Numbered from the stretch's first letter, positions 1-7,049 are shown. The stretch: DNA of 8,051 bases from Lachnospiraceae bacterium (GCA_015057205.1 SVEW01000105.1:1-8051); one strand, 5' to 3'. A program made the numbers and translations. Notes: generated from the sequence alone by a model not told the origin.

Positions 1-402
1 TCCCTGATACAAGACCCACTCGTACATTTCCTTATCGTTTGCAGACGGATCATGTCGAATATCTATCAGCAAAAATACCGCCTTTAACTGCTTTGATTCA
101 TGTAGGTACCGCTCAATGAGTTCGCCCCATTTCTCTTTTTCTTTCTGAGAAACCTTGGCGTATCCGTAACCCGGTAAGTCCACCAGATAGATTTCATCAT
201 TGATATTGTAAAAATTCACCGTCTGCGTTTTTCCTGGCTGTGCACTGGTTCTCGCAAGGGATTTGCGGTTCATCAATGCATTAATCAAGGATGATTTGCC
301 CACGTTGGACTTGCCGGCAAAAGCAATCTCCGGATATACATTCTCCGGCATAGTGCTTGTAATTCCGCATACGGTTTCCAATTCTACCTGTTTGATAATC
401 AT
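1..402 (-). CDS. engB: Ribosome biogenesis GTP-binding protein EngB/YsxC (partial, C-terminus beyond window)
   Basis: This is the N-terminal 134 codons of an EngB (YihA/YsxC) GTPase, which in the known family binds GTP and assists 50S subunit assembly in the cytoplasm. The frame is open to the window edge and the family is usually about 195-200 residues, so roughly a third is missing. Visible motifs are the G1 P-loop GKSNVGKSS at residues 30-38, the G2 region with PGKTQTVNFY around 56-65, and the G3 motif DLPGYGYA at 75-82. The G4 and G5 motifs should lie beyond the edge. The ATG at 402 is supported by AAAGGA at 414-409 with a 6-nt spacer. It follows lon by 41 nt, and a terminator-like hairpin sits in that gap, so its expression may depend on readthrough. 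Family assignment is firm. Confidence 0.96.
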   Translation of the reverse strand, partial: MIIKQVELETVCGITSTMPENVYPEIAFAGKSNVGKSSLINALMNRKSLARTSAQPGKTQTVNFYNINDEIYLVDLPGYGYAKVSQKEKEKWGELIERYLHESKQLKAVFLLIDIRHDPSANDKEMYEWVLYQG

Positions 403-408
403 GCTGTA

Positions 409-414
409 TCCTTT
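409..414 (-). promoter_or_regulatory. Ribosome binding site of engB
   Basis: AAAGGA lies 6 nt upstream of the engB ATG. It fixes the start, which would otherwise be uncertain because the gene is cut by the window edge. It lies directly after the terminator-like hairpin at the end of lon. Confidence 0.75.
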
Positions 415-421
415 CTTTCGC

Positions 422-445
422 AAAAAGGCAGGAAATCCTGCCTTT
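422..445 (-). terminator. Terminator-like hairpin between lon and engB
   Basis: On the minus strand the arms AAAGGCAGGA and TCCTGCCTTT are perfect inverse complements separated by two bases. In RNA this would fold as about 8-9 bp with a small loop. The 3' arm runs into a stretch of five T (426-422), then G. The 5' arm overlaps the lon stop codon (446-444). The U-tract is short and engB starts only 20 nt beyond it, so I infer partial termination or attenuation, not a full stop. Confidence 0.6.
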
Positions 446-2762
446 ATTTATTTCGAAAAGCAATTTTCACTGCCTCTTCGAAGGTCTCTAAATAACAAAT
501 TTTCATATTTCCGATAATTTCTTTTGACAGTTCTTCCACGTCTGCTGTATTCTTCTTCGGAACACATACGATATGCATCCCCGCCTTGTTCGCTGCCAAT
601 AATTTCTCCTTCAGACCACCAATCGGAAGTATGCGTCCACGCAGTGTAATCTCTCCCGTCATGGCTACGTATGGATTTACTTTCTTACCGGTTATCGCCG
701 AAAGCATAGCCACGGCCATAGTCACACCGGCAGACGGACCGTCCTTCGGAACTGCGCCCTCCGGAATATGAATATGAATATCATGCTCCGAGAAAAATTC
801 CGGTTTCACACGATATTTTTTCCCTATATGACGAATCATGGATAAGCCGATTTCTGCCGATTCTTTCATCACATCACCCATGTGACCCGTAAGCTTTAAT
901 TCACCCTTGCCCGGCATCACATTGACTTCTATTTCCAATGTATCGCCACCCACACTGGTCCATGCAAGCCCACGCACAATTCCCACCTGCGGTTCTTTCG
1001 CTGCAGTATCGGTATGATAGATTTCTTTTCCTAACAGTTCCTTCAGATTACTCTCCGTAACCTTCAATCCTGTCTTTTCATTCATCAAAATTGCTTTGGC
1101 GGCCTTACGGCAAAGTTGTCCTATTTTACGCTCCAGGGAACGCACCCCGGCCTCCCTGGTGTAGGCATGAATCAACTTCTTTAATGCCTTATCACTAACA
1201 GAAAATTGTTCTGCAGTCAAGCCATTCTTAGCTCTTTGCTTAGAAATCAAATGTTCCTTTGCAATGTGGAACTTCTCGTTCTCCGTATAGCTGTTTACTT
1301 CTATCACTTCCATACGGTCAAGCAAAGGTCCCGGTATCTCCGCAGTAGAATTGGCCGTTGCAATGAAAAATACCTTAGACAGATCCACCGGTACCTCTAT
1401 ATAATGGTCCCGGAACTGATGGTTCTGTTCTCCATCTAACACTTCAAGCAAAGCCGAGGCCGTCTCTCCTCGGTGGTCACTGCTCACCTTATCTACTTCA
1501 TCTAAAAGCATTACCGGATTGGCCACTTTTGCCTGACGAAGTCCATAAATAATACGTCCCGGCATAGCGCCTACATAGGTCTTACGATGTCCGCGAATCT
1601 CAGCTTCGTCCCGCACACTGCCTAAACTAATACGCACATATTCCTTGTTCAACGCCTTGGCAATGGACTTAACAATACTGGTCTTACCGGTTCCCGGCGG
1701 TCCCACTAAACAGATAATTTGACTGTCAGATTGCTTGGTCAAAGCACGTACTGCCAAAAACTCAAGCATACGTTCCTTGACTTTCTTCAGCCCATAATGG
1801 TCTTCGTCCAAAATCTCCTTGGCAAGCTTCAAATCCAGACGGTCTTCCGATTCCTTATTCCACGGAAGTTCCAGCATCGTCTCAATATAGGTACGAATCA
1901 CAGTGCTTTCTGAAGAATTGCCGGAAACCGTACGGAAACGTTTTAATTCCTTATGGAGTTTCTCCTTTACTGATTCATCTGCCTCAAGCGCATCAATAGC
2001 TACCGCAAATTCATCCGCATCGGACTCCTCATCGGTTCCTAACTCCTTCTGAATTACTTTCATTTCTTCGCGCAAAATATAATCCTTCTGATTCTTATCC
2101 ACCCGTGCTTTTACCTGTTTCTGAAAACTATCTTTAATTTCCAACACACTGGTCTCATGAATCAAAATATCCTGCACAACCCCAAACTGCTCTTCTAAGG
2201 TTTCGGCCTCCAACAATCTTTGCTTATCCTGATAAGGAAACGGCAGTCCACCGATAATCATATCCATTACCTTTAAAGGATCCGTCTGACTCATAACCTG
2301 CCCTACAAACTCTTTACCAAGCTTTCTATGAGCTCCCGCATAATGAGAAAAAGATTCTTCCAAACTACGAGCCATTCCCTGTAACATAACGTCTTCATAA
2401 TCGGATACGTCAGCTCTTGGAATCACCTCAACTTCACATCGAATGACCTTACCATCATCCTCATATTCCATAACTCTGGCTTTCTTTGTTCCCTCTACCA
2501 GAACGCGCACCAAGCCACCCTGCATACGAATAACCTGTTTCACATTGGCAATTGTTCCAACCTCAAACACGTCATCCTTTCCAGGCTCATCTGTTTGTAC
2601 ATCTCGCTGAGCCACCAGAAAAATCTGCTGGTCGCCCATCATAACTTCATCCAAAGCTTCTATGGATTTCTTTCTACTCACATCAAAATGAGCAACATTT
2701 CCCGGTAATATGGTTATTCCCCGCAGTGCCACTGTGGGGAATAAAAGTCTATTTTCGTTCAA
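444..2762 (-). CDS. lon: ATP-dependent endopeptidase Lon (LonA type)
   Basis: Lon is a cytoplasmic hexameric AAA+ serine protease that unfolds and degrades misfolded and regulatory proteins. With the chosen start it has 772 residues, normal for LonA. The N-terminal substrate domain begins near LFPTVALRGITILPG (7-21). The AAA+ module has Walker A GPPGTGKT at 354-361 (K360) and Walker B LLDEVDK at 419-425. The protease domain has the catalytic Ser677 in PKDGPSAG and Lys720 in GGLKEKLLAA, 43 residues apart as in E. coli Lon (S679/K722). The start is taken as TTG at 2762 because AAAGGAG (2777-2771) sits 8 nt upstream. An in-frame extension to 2825 would lie inside clpX and lacks family similarity. 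The gap to clpX is 13 nt, so the two are surely co-transcribed and probably translationally coupled. Confidence 0.97.
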   Translation of the reverse strand: MNENRLLFPTVALRGITILPGNVAHFDVSRKKSIEALDEVMMGDQQIFLVAQRDVQTDEPGKDDVFEVGTIANVKQVIRMQGGLVRVLVEGTKKARVMEYEDDGKVIRCEVEVIPRADVSDYEDVMLQGMARSLEESFSHYAGAHRKLGKEFVGQVMSQTDPLKVMDMIIGGLPFPYQDKQRLLEAETLEEQFGVVQDILIHETSVLEIKDSFQKQVKARVDKNQKDYILREEMKVIQKELGTDEESDADEFAVAIDALEADESVKEKLHKELKRFRTVSGNSSESTVIRTYIETMLELPWNKESEDRLDLKLAKEILDEDHYGLKKVKERMLEFLAVRALTKQSDSQIICLVGPPGTGKTSIVKSIAKALNKEYVRISLGSVRDEAEIRGHRKTYVGAMPGRIIYGLRQAKVANPVMLLDEVDKVSSDHRGETASALLEVLDGEQNHQFRDHYIEVPVDLSKVFFIATANSTAEIPGPLLDRMEVIEVNSYTENEKFHIAKEHLISKQRAKNGLTAEQFSVSDKALKKLIHAYTREAGVRSLERKIGQLCRKAAKAILMNEKTGLKVTESNLKELLGKEIYHTDTAAKEPQVGIVRGLAWTSVGGDTLEIEVNVMPGKGELKLTGHMGDVMKESAEIGLSMIRHIGKKYRVKPEFFSEHDIHIHIPEGAVPKDGPSAGVTMAVAMLSAITGKKVNPYVAMTGEITLRGRILPIGGLKEKLLAANKAGMHIVCVPKKNTADVEELSKEIIGNMKICYLETFEEAVKIAFRNK
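2716..2742 (-). repeat. Near-perfect inverted repeat inside the 5' end of lon
   Basis: On the minus strand ATTCCCC-A-CAGTG-G-CACTG-C-GGGGAAT forms a 27-nt inverted repeat with a single A/C mismatch. As RNA it would be a 7-bp stem, one mismatch, then a 4-bp stem with a GGC loop. It begins 20 nt after the first base of the TTG start and covers codons 7-16 of lon. Any role in translation initiation is inference. Confidence 0.6.
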
Positions 2763-2770
2763 ACAAATCG

Positions 2771-2777
2771 CTCCTTT
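2771..2777 (-). promoter_or_regulatory. Ribosome binding site of lon, overlapping the clpX stop
   Basis: AAAGGAG shares its first two bases with the TAA stop of clpX (2778-2776) and stands 8 nt before TTG at 2762. This decides the lon start in favour of TTG over in-frame upstream alternatives. It also implies that ribosomes finishing clpX stop directly on the lon initiation region. Confidence 0.85.
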
Positions 2778-4023
2778 AAGCGCTCTTCGCTTTACTGTGT
2801 TCAATCTTAGCCTCACCACCATCAACGGTTTCTCTGGTGATGATACATTTCTTAATCGTCTCGTCCGATGGCACGTGATACATCAAATCAAGCATGCTGT
2901 TCTCCATAATCGCACGCAAACCTCTTGCTCCGGTCTTACGCTCTAAGGATTTCTCAGCAATCGCTTCCAATGCACCCTCTTCAAATTCCAACTTCACACC
3001 ATCCATTTCGAACAGTTTCTTGTACTGTCTGGTCAACGCATTCTTCGGCTCTGTCAAGATACGAACCAATGCCTCCTTGTCCAAGCCATGCAATGCTACT
3101 GTAAGTGGCACACGTCCGATAAACTCCGGAATCAAGCCAAACTTCACGAAATCACCCGGAAGTGCCTTTGCAAATGTCTCGCCCAAATCACGTTCCTTCT
3201 TGGACGTCACTTCCGCATTAAAACCAATGGCCTGCTTATCCAAACGTGCTTCTACAATCTTCTCTAATCCGTCAAATGCTCCGCCACAAATAAACAAAAT
3301 ATTGGTCGTATCAATCTGAATGAGCTCCTGCTGCGGATGCTTTCTTCCACCCTGTGGTGGCACGGATGCAACGGTACCTTCCAGAATCTTAAGAAGTGCC
3401 TGCTGTACACCTTCTCCGGATACGTCACGTGTAATCGAAACGTTCTCCGACTTCTTGGAAATCTTATCAATCTCGTCAATATAAATGATACCAAGCTGTG
3501 CCCGCTCAATATTATAATCGGCAGCCTGAATCAATTTCAACAGTATATTCTCAACGTCTTCGCCTACATAACCTGCTTCGGTCAATGCCGTAGCATCTGC
3601 GATGGCAAACGGTACGTTTAATATTCTTGCTAATGTCTGCGCCAACAAAGTCTTACCGGAACCGGTTGGTCCCAATAACAAAATATTACTCTTCTGTATC
3701 TCTACATCTTTCGAAACTTCCGATGTAACTCGCTTATAGTGGTTGTAGATACCTACAGACAATACCTTCTTAGCCTCTTCCTGACCAACCACATATTCAT
3801 CCAAAAACTTCTTCATCTCTTCCGGCTTATATAGATTAATATCTAAATCCATATCTACCGGTTCCATATCGTCAAACTCATCTTCAATGATTTCTGCACA
3901 GATATCAATACAGTCATCACAGATGTATGCTCCATTGGGTCCTGCAATCAACTTTCTTGCCTGATCCTGCGTCTTCCCACAGAAGGAACATCTGATTCTA
4001 TCATCACTATTCTTTCCAGCCAT
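2776..4023 (-). CDS. clpX: ATP-dependent Clp protease ATP-binding subunit ClpX
   Basis: ClpX is the hexameric AAA+ unfoldase that feeds substrates into ClpP. The protein has 415 residues, a normal length. The N-terminal zinc-binding domain has the four cysteines C12, C15, C35 and C38. Walker A GPTGSGKT is at 118-125 (K124), the pore-loop GYVG at 151-154 and Walker B IYIDEIDK around 180-187 (E184). The RKH loop is at 227-229 and the ClpP-docking IGF tripeptide at 266-268, so docking to the ClpP encoded next door is expected. The arginine finger is R304 (EFIGR) and sensor 2 is R367 (GARGLR). The ATG at 4023 is preceded by AGAGG with a 6-nt spacer. It follows clpP by 87 nt containing two hairpins and precedes lon by 13 nt. 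Confidence 0.98.
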   Translation of the reverse strand: MAGKNSDDRIRCSFCGKTQDQARKLIAGPNGAYICDDCIDICAEIIEDEFDDMEPVDMDLDINLYKPEEMKKFLDEYVVGQEEAKKVLSVGIYNHYKRVTSEVSKDVEIQKSNILLLGPTGSGKTLLAQTLARILNVPFAIADATALTEAGYVGEDVENILLKLIQAADYNIERAQLGIIYIDEIDKISKKSENVSITRDVSGEGVQQALLKILEGTVASVPPQGGRKHPQQELIQIDTTNILFICGGAFDGLEKIVEARLDKQAIGFNAEVTSKKERDLGETFAKALPGDFVKFGLIPEFIGRVPLTVALHGLDKEALVRILTEPKNALTRQYKKLFEMDGVKLEFEEGALEAIAEKSLERKTGARGLRAIMENSMLDLMYHVPSDETIKKCIITRETVDGGEAKIEHSKAKSA

Positions 4024-4055
4024 TTCTTACCTCTTCAAAACTAAAGCTTCCCTTT

Positions 4056-4071
4056 CCATCTGTAAAGATGG
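4056..4071 (-). repeat. Small hairpin in the clpP-clpX gap
   Basis: CCATCT and AGATGG form a perfect 6-bp stem with a 4-nt loop (TTAC on the minus strand). It sits two bases downstream, in the transcript, of a stronger hairpin and about 30 nt before the clpX start. No T-run follows, so it is not a standard terminator. Confidence 0.5.
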
Positions 4072-4073
4072 TT

Positions 4074-4099
4074 GGGACAGTGCAAAAACACACTGTCCC
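4074..4099 (-). repeat. Strong hairpin in the clpP-clpX gap
   Basis: GGGACAGTG and CACTGTCCC are perfect 9-bp inverse complements around an 8-nt loop (TGTTTTTG on the minus strand). It begins 11 nt after the clpP stop. The following bases (AACCATC) are not a U-tract, so intrinsic termination in the operon direction is unlikely. An mRNA-stabilising or processing role that separates clpP from clpX expression is inference. Confidence 0.65.
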
Positions 4100-4110
4100 T
4101 TCTTAATTAA

Positions 4111-4692
4111 TTACTTGCTTGTAATAATACTATCAATCAAACCATATTCTAACGCTTCTTGCGCAGACATATAGTTGTCACGCTCCGTATCAGCAGCAAT
4201 GACATCCACCGGCTTACCGGTATTTGCTGCTAACATTTCGTTCAATTTCTTCTTAGTCTTCAAAATATTCTCTGCAGCAATCTGAATCTCGGTAGCCTGT
4301 CCTCTCGCTCCACCGGAAGGCTGATGAATCATAATCTCCGCATTTGGAAGTGCATAACGTTTACCTTTTGCACCACCGGCAAGTAAGAATGCTCCCATAC
4401 TTGCTGCCATACCAATACAGATTGTAGATACATCACATTTAATATAGTGCATGGTATCATAAATTGCCAAACCGGCCGTTACCATACCACCCGGAGAATT
4501 GATATACAAATGAATATCCTTATCCGGATCCTCGGACTCAAGGAAAAGCAACTGTGCAACCACAAGGCTCGCTGTTGTTTCATTTACTTCCTCTCCAAGG
4601 AAAATAATACGATCCTTTAAAAGTCTGGAGTAAATATCATAGGAACGCTCGCCTCTGCTTGTCTGTTCAACGACATAAGGTACTAAACTCAA
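4111..4692 (-). CDS. clpP: ATP-dependent Clp protease proteolytic subunit ClpP
   Basis: ClpP is the tetradecameric serine peptidase barrel that works with ClpX. The protein has 193 residues, typical of the family, and needs little or no propeptide removal since SLVPYVVEQT begins right after the start. The catalytic triad is visible as Ser98 in GMAASMGA, His123 in IMIHQPSGG and Asp172 in TERDNYMS. The oxyanion-loop motif NSPGG is at 65-69. The start codon is TTG at 4692, placed 8 nt after GGAGG (4705-4701). An ATG at 4699 is out of frame and abuts the binding site, so it is not the start of this protein. The gene begins 15 nt after tig, indicating one transcript for the chaperone and the protease. 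Confidence 0.98.
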   Translation of the reverse strand: MSLVPYVVEQTSRGERSYDIYSRLLKDRIIFLGEEVNETTASLVVAQLLFLESEDPDKDIHLYINSPGGMVTAGLAIYDTMHYIKCDVSTICIGMAASMGAFLLAGGAKGKRYALPNAEIMIHQPSGGARGQATEIQIAAENILKTKKKLNEMLAANTGKPVDVIAADTERDNYMSAQEALEYGLIDSIITSK

Positions 4693-4700
4693 TATTCATC

Positions 4701-4705
4701 CCTCC
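4701..4705 (-). promoter_or_regulatory. Ribosome binding site of clpP
   Basis: GGAGG lies 8 nt before the TTG at 4692. It is followed after one base by an ATG (4699) in another frame that opens a 10-codon reading frame ending at 4667. The normal spacing to TTG and the perfect family match of the TTG frame decide the clpP start. Confidence 0.8.
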
Positions 4706-4707
4706 AA

Positions 4708-6066
4708 CTATTCGTCTTTATTCTCTGCTTTCTTAGTTGTCTTCTTGGTTGTCTTCTTTGCTTTCTCTTCTCCGTCAGCTTTAACAACAACCACGTTCTT
4801 CATAATCAAATCAACGGCACCCTGAATTTCAAGATCTCTCTTAATGGACTCTTTCTCGGCATCGCCGACCATCTCTTTAATCTTGTCTAATTCCATATGG
4901 TACATTTCTGCCATCTTCTCAAGTTCTTCGTTAATCTTCTTCTCAGTAACTTTAACTTTGGCATCTTTCGCAATTGCTTCTAATACAAGACTAGCCTGAA
5001 TTCTTCTTAATGCTTCCGGCTTGGTCTGCTCACGCAATGTCTCGATGGTCATGCCGGTAAACTGCATATACTGTTCCAAAGTAAGTCCCTGCTGCATCAT
5101 GTTCTGAGCCATGCCCTGAATCATATCATCTACATGATAGCTAATCATAGCTTCCGGAATTTCCATCTCAGACGCATCGATAATCTTCTGAATAGCTTCA
5201 TCTTCCTGTGCACGCTTAGCAGCATTCTTCTTAGCTTCTACTAATTTCTTCTTAATATCAGCCTTGTACTCTTTCAATGTATCAAATTCAGAAACATCCT
5301 GTGCAAATTCATCATCTGCCTTCGGAAGTTCTTTCACTTTAATCTCATGTACTTTTACTTTGAACATAGCCGGTTTGCCAGCAAGTTCTGTAGCATGATA
5401 ATCTTCCGGGAAAGTAACATTAACTTCTACTTCTGCTCCGGTCTTCTTACCAATCAACTGATCTTCAAATGTATCAATGAAGGAATGAGATCCAATCTCT
5501 AAGCTGTGGTTCTCAGCAGAACCGCCTTCAAACTTCTTGCCATCAACATATCCTTCAAAATCAATAACTGCAATATCACCTTTCTTAATTCCTCTGTTCT
5601 CTACGGTGACAGTTCTGGCATTTGCTTCTCTTTCCTTATCAATCTCAGCATTTACATCAGCAGCTACAACAGATGTGTCAACATCCGTTACTTCTACACC
5701 CTTGTACTCGCCAAGTTTAACTTCCGGTCTTACAGCAACTTCAGCTGTGAAGATAAAAGGCTTTCCTTTCTCAATCTGTACAATGTCTACAGTTGGCTGA
5801 GAAACAATGTCCAACTTGCTTTCTTCCATAGCCTTCGGGTATTCCTGCTGCATTAAGATGTTCGCTGCATCTTCGTAAAAAATAGCTGCACCATACATCT
5901 TCTCAATCATCTGTCTCGGCACTTTACCTTTTCTAAATCCCGGAACACTGATAGACTTCTTCTGTTTCTGATAGGAAGCTTCAATTGCTTTCTCTACTTC
6001 TTCTGCGGCCACTTCAATCGTTAATCTGGCCATGTTTTTCTCTAGGTTTTCAACTTTTACGCTCAT
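4708..6066 (-). CDS. tig: Trigger factor, ribosome-associated chaperone
   Basis: Trigger factor binds the large subunit near the exit tunnel and shields nascent chains; the family also has prolyl isomerase activity. The 452-residue protein has the N-terminal ribosome-binding domain with the signature GFRKGKVP at 43-50. The FKBP-type PPIase domain lies at about 160-245, from GDIAVIDFEGYVDG to the FKVKVHEIK segment. A helical C-terminal substrate domain follows and ends in a lysine-rich tail with KKTT repeated. The tail makes it slightly longer than the usual 425-440 residues. The ATG at 6066 was chosen because AAGGAGG (6084-6078) stands 11 nt upstream and MSVKVENLEKN matches family N-termini. 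The 26-residue in-frame extension to 6144 does not. It is the first gene of the tig-clpP-clpX-lon-engB cluster. Confidence 0.97.
   Translation of the reverse strand: MSVKVENLEKNMARLTIEVAAEEVEKAIEASYQKQKKSISVPGFRKGKVPRQMIEKMYGAAIFYEDAANILMQQEYPKAMEESKLDIVSQPTVDIVQIEKGKPFIFTAEVAVRPEVKLGEYKGVEVTDVDTSVVAADVNAEIDKEREANARTVTVENRGIKKGDIAVIDFEGYVDGKKFEGGSAENHSLEIGSHSFIDTFEDQLIGKKTGAEVEVNVTFPEDYHATELAGKPAMFKVKVHEIKVKELPKADDEFAQDVSEFDTLKEYKADIKKKLVEAKKNAAKRAQEDEAIQKIIDASEMEIPEAMISYHVDDMIQGMAQNMMQQGLTLEQYMQFTGMTIETLREQTKPEALRRIQASLVLEAIAKDAKVKVTEKKINEELEKMAEMYHMELDKIKEMVGDAEKESIKRDLEIQGAVDLIMKNVVVVKADGEEKAKKTTKKTTKKAENKDE
4736..4759 (-). repeat. Tandem 12-bp repeat encoding the KKTT tail of trigger factor
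   Basis: Two near-identical 12-bp units (GTTGTCTTCTTG and GTTGTCTTCTTT on the plus strand) lie head to tail and encode KKTTKKTT in the basic tail. Such short in-frame repeats can gain or lose units by slippage without breaking the frame. Confidence 0.6.
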
Positions 6067-6077
6067 GAAAACGATAT

Positions 6078-6084
6078 CCTCCTT
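6078..6084 (-). promoter_or_regulatory. Ribosome binding site of tig
   Basis: AAGGAGG stands 11 nt before ATG 6066. The spacing is slightly long but the match to the anti-Shine-Dalgarno sequence is full. It rejects the upstream in-frame ATG at 6144. Confidence 0.8.
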
Positions 6085-6103
6085 ATATACAGAATGCCCT
6101 GCA

Positions 6104-6161
6104 CTCTTACAAATCTTATAAGATTCTTGAGTACCCCAAGGCATACCTCTTAAATCTTATA
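6104..6161. repeat. Imperfect direct repeats and a 14-bp palindrome in the tig leader
   Basis: On the plus strand, 6104-6120 (CTCTTACAAATCTTATA) and 6147-6161 (CTCTTAAATCTTATA) are the same element apart from two extra bases. The first copy is part of a perfect 14-bp palindrome, AATCTTATAAGATT (6112-6125). They fall between the tig promoter and its ribosome binding site. A protein-binding or RNA role is possible but unproven. The region is AT-rich, which makes chance similarity easier. Confidence 0.4.
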
Positions 6162-6175
6162 TACACTCAAAGTTA

Positions 6176-6184
6176 ATTATACCA
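6176..6184 (-). promoter_or_regulatory. Extended -10 promoter upstream of tig
   Basis: Minus-strand TGGTATAAT (6184-6176) is a perfect -10 hexamer with the extended TGn element. No good -35 hexamer lies 16-18 bp upstream, which suits an extended -10 promoter. A start near 6169 would give a leader of about 100 nt before tig. No CIRCE or CtsR-box heat-shock operator is visible. Confidence 0.7.
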
Positions 6185-6207
6185 TAAGCTTTCTTGAAAA
6201 TCTAGAA

Positions 6208-7038
6208 CTATTTTACTTCCACGGCTCTTTTTATCGGATGAATATCTTTCCTTACAAAATAGATTCGAATCAGGCACAACACAGCGCCCACACCAAGGTA
6301 GAGCAACGCGCATACCACCGGGCCGAAAATCGCTCCAAAAAACGGCAATCCCATTCCGCTAATGGTAAATCCGTTTGACAATATGCCAAGACCCGGCGCT
6401 GCCCAGTTTTTGCCCGCACCCATAACCCAGCTAAGGTTATAACCTTTGTAGCCTTCGTAGGTTCCAAGTGCCAATCCGTATACCAACAGGAAAATTCCGA
6501 CCCCAATCACCAGGCGGTTTCCATCCGGGTTGCCGGTGTTCAGATAGTTGCCAACGGAACCTCCCAATGTTGTCAGCCAGTATAAGATAGGAAAAATACC
6601 CATCAACAACATTCCTTTTAGCAAAAACAACTTATCCATATCCGTAACGCGAATATGGCGCATTTTTGCCTCCCACTGTTTCTTATCGCCTCCCAGCATG
6701 TTTTCTGACAGGTCCTCCATCTGTAGATGATTCTCTACAATGGTCTGACATATCTTCTTTGTTTCCTTAATGGTTCGCTCCTCTGCCTCCAGCATTTCTA
6801 AGCGTGTTGCTACGACATCATCCATGGAACACTCCTGCATCTTAATCTTACGAATGTCATCCACAGAAATCCCCAATAGTCGCATAACCTTGATTTTTTG
6901 TAACATGGCTACATCCTCCTTCGTGTATTCGCGATAGTTGTTGTCACCACGAAGTGGAATTAATAACTCCTTACTTTCGTAGTAACGAATGTTTGCACTT
7001 TTGACTCCTGTAAGTGCTTCTACTTCTTTGATTTTCAT
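6208..7038 (-). CDS. MerR-family transcriptional regulator with C-terminal membrane segments
   Basis: The N-terminal ~70 residues are a MerR winged helix-turn-helix: MKIKEVEALTGV, then NIRYYESKELL (16-26), NNYREYTKEDVAML (33-46) and RLLGISVDDIRKI (53-65). A charged helical stretch at about 75-110 fits the usual dimerisation coiled coil. Soluble sequence continues to about 136. The rest is hydrophobic, with candidate membrane helices at about 137-158, 175-194, 216-238 and 233-262, joined by glycine-rich loops, and a basic tail VRKDIHPIKR. At 276 residues it has no recognisable drug-binding (GyrI-like, TipAS) domain and no metal-ligand cysteine pattern. I infer a membrane-tethered DNA-binding protein sensing something in or across the membrane; the signal is unknown. 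ATG 7038 has AAGGAGG 11 nt upstream. It is probably autoregulated by the operator just before it. No clear terminator separates it from tig. Confidence 0.9.
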   Translation of the reverse strand: MKIKEVEALTGVKSANIRYYESKELLIPLRGDNNYREYTKEDVAMLQKIKVMRLLGISVDDIRKIKMQECSMDDVVATRLEMLEAEERTIKETKKICQTIVENHLQMEDLSENMLGGDKKQWEAKMRHIRVTDMDKLFLLKGMLLMGIFPILYWLTTLGGSVGNYLNTGNPDGNRLVIGVGIFLLVYGLALGTYEGYKGYNLSWVMGAGKNWAAPGLGILSNGFTISGMGLPFFGAIFGPVVCALLYLGVGAVLCLIRIYFVRKDIHPIKRAVEVK

Positions 7039-7049
7039 ATCGTTTTTCT

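Noticed and set aside
444..2825. Longer Lon starting at 2825
   Set aside because: The extension lies inside clpX, is basic and unlike Lon N-termini, and has no binding site; AAAGGAG points to TTG 2762.
2894..3319. Plus-strand ORF of 141 codons opposite clpX
   Set aside because: It is antisense to a strongly conserved gene, with no binding site or family motif.
6101..6134. CIRCE-like element (GCACTC ... GAGTAC) before tig
   Set aside because: The half-sites are too far apart and do not match the CIRCE consensus with its 9-bp spacer; no CtsR-type GGTCAAA repeats are seen either.
4708..6144. Longer trigger factor starting at ATG 6144
   Set aside because: The extra 26 residues lack family similarity. 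The AGAGG before that ATG is only one base away, while AAGGAGG precedes ATG 6066.
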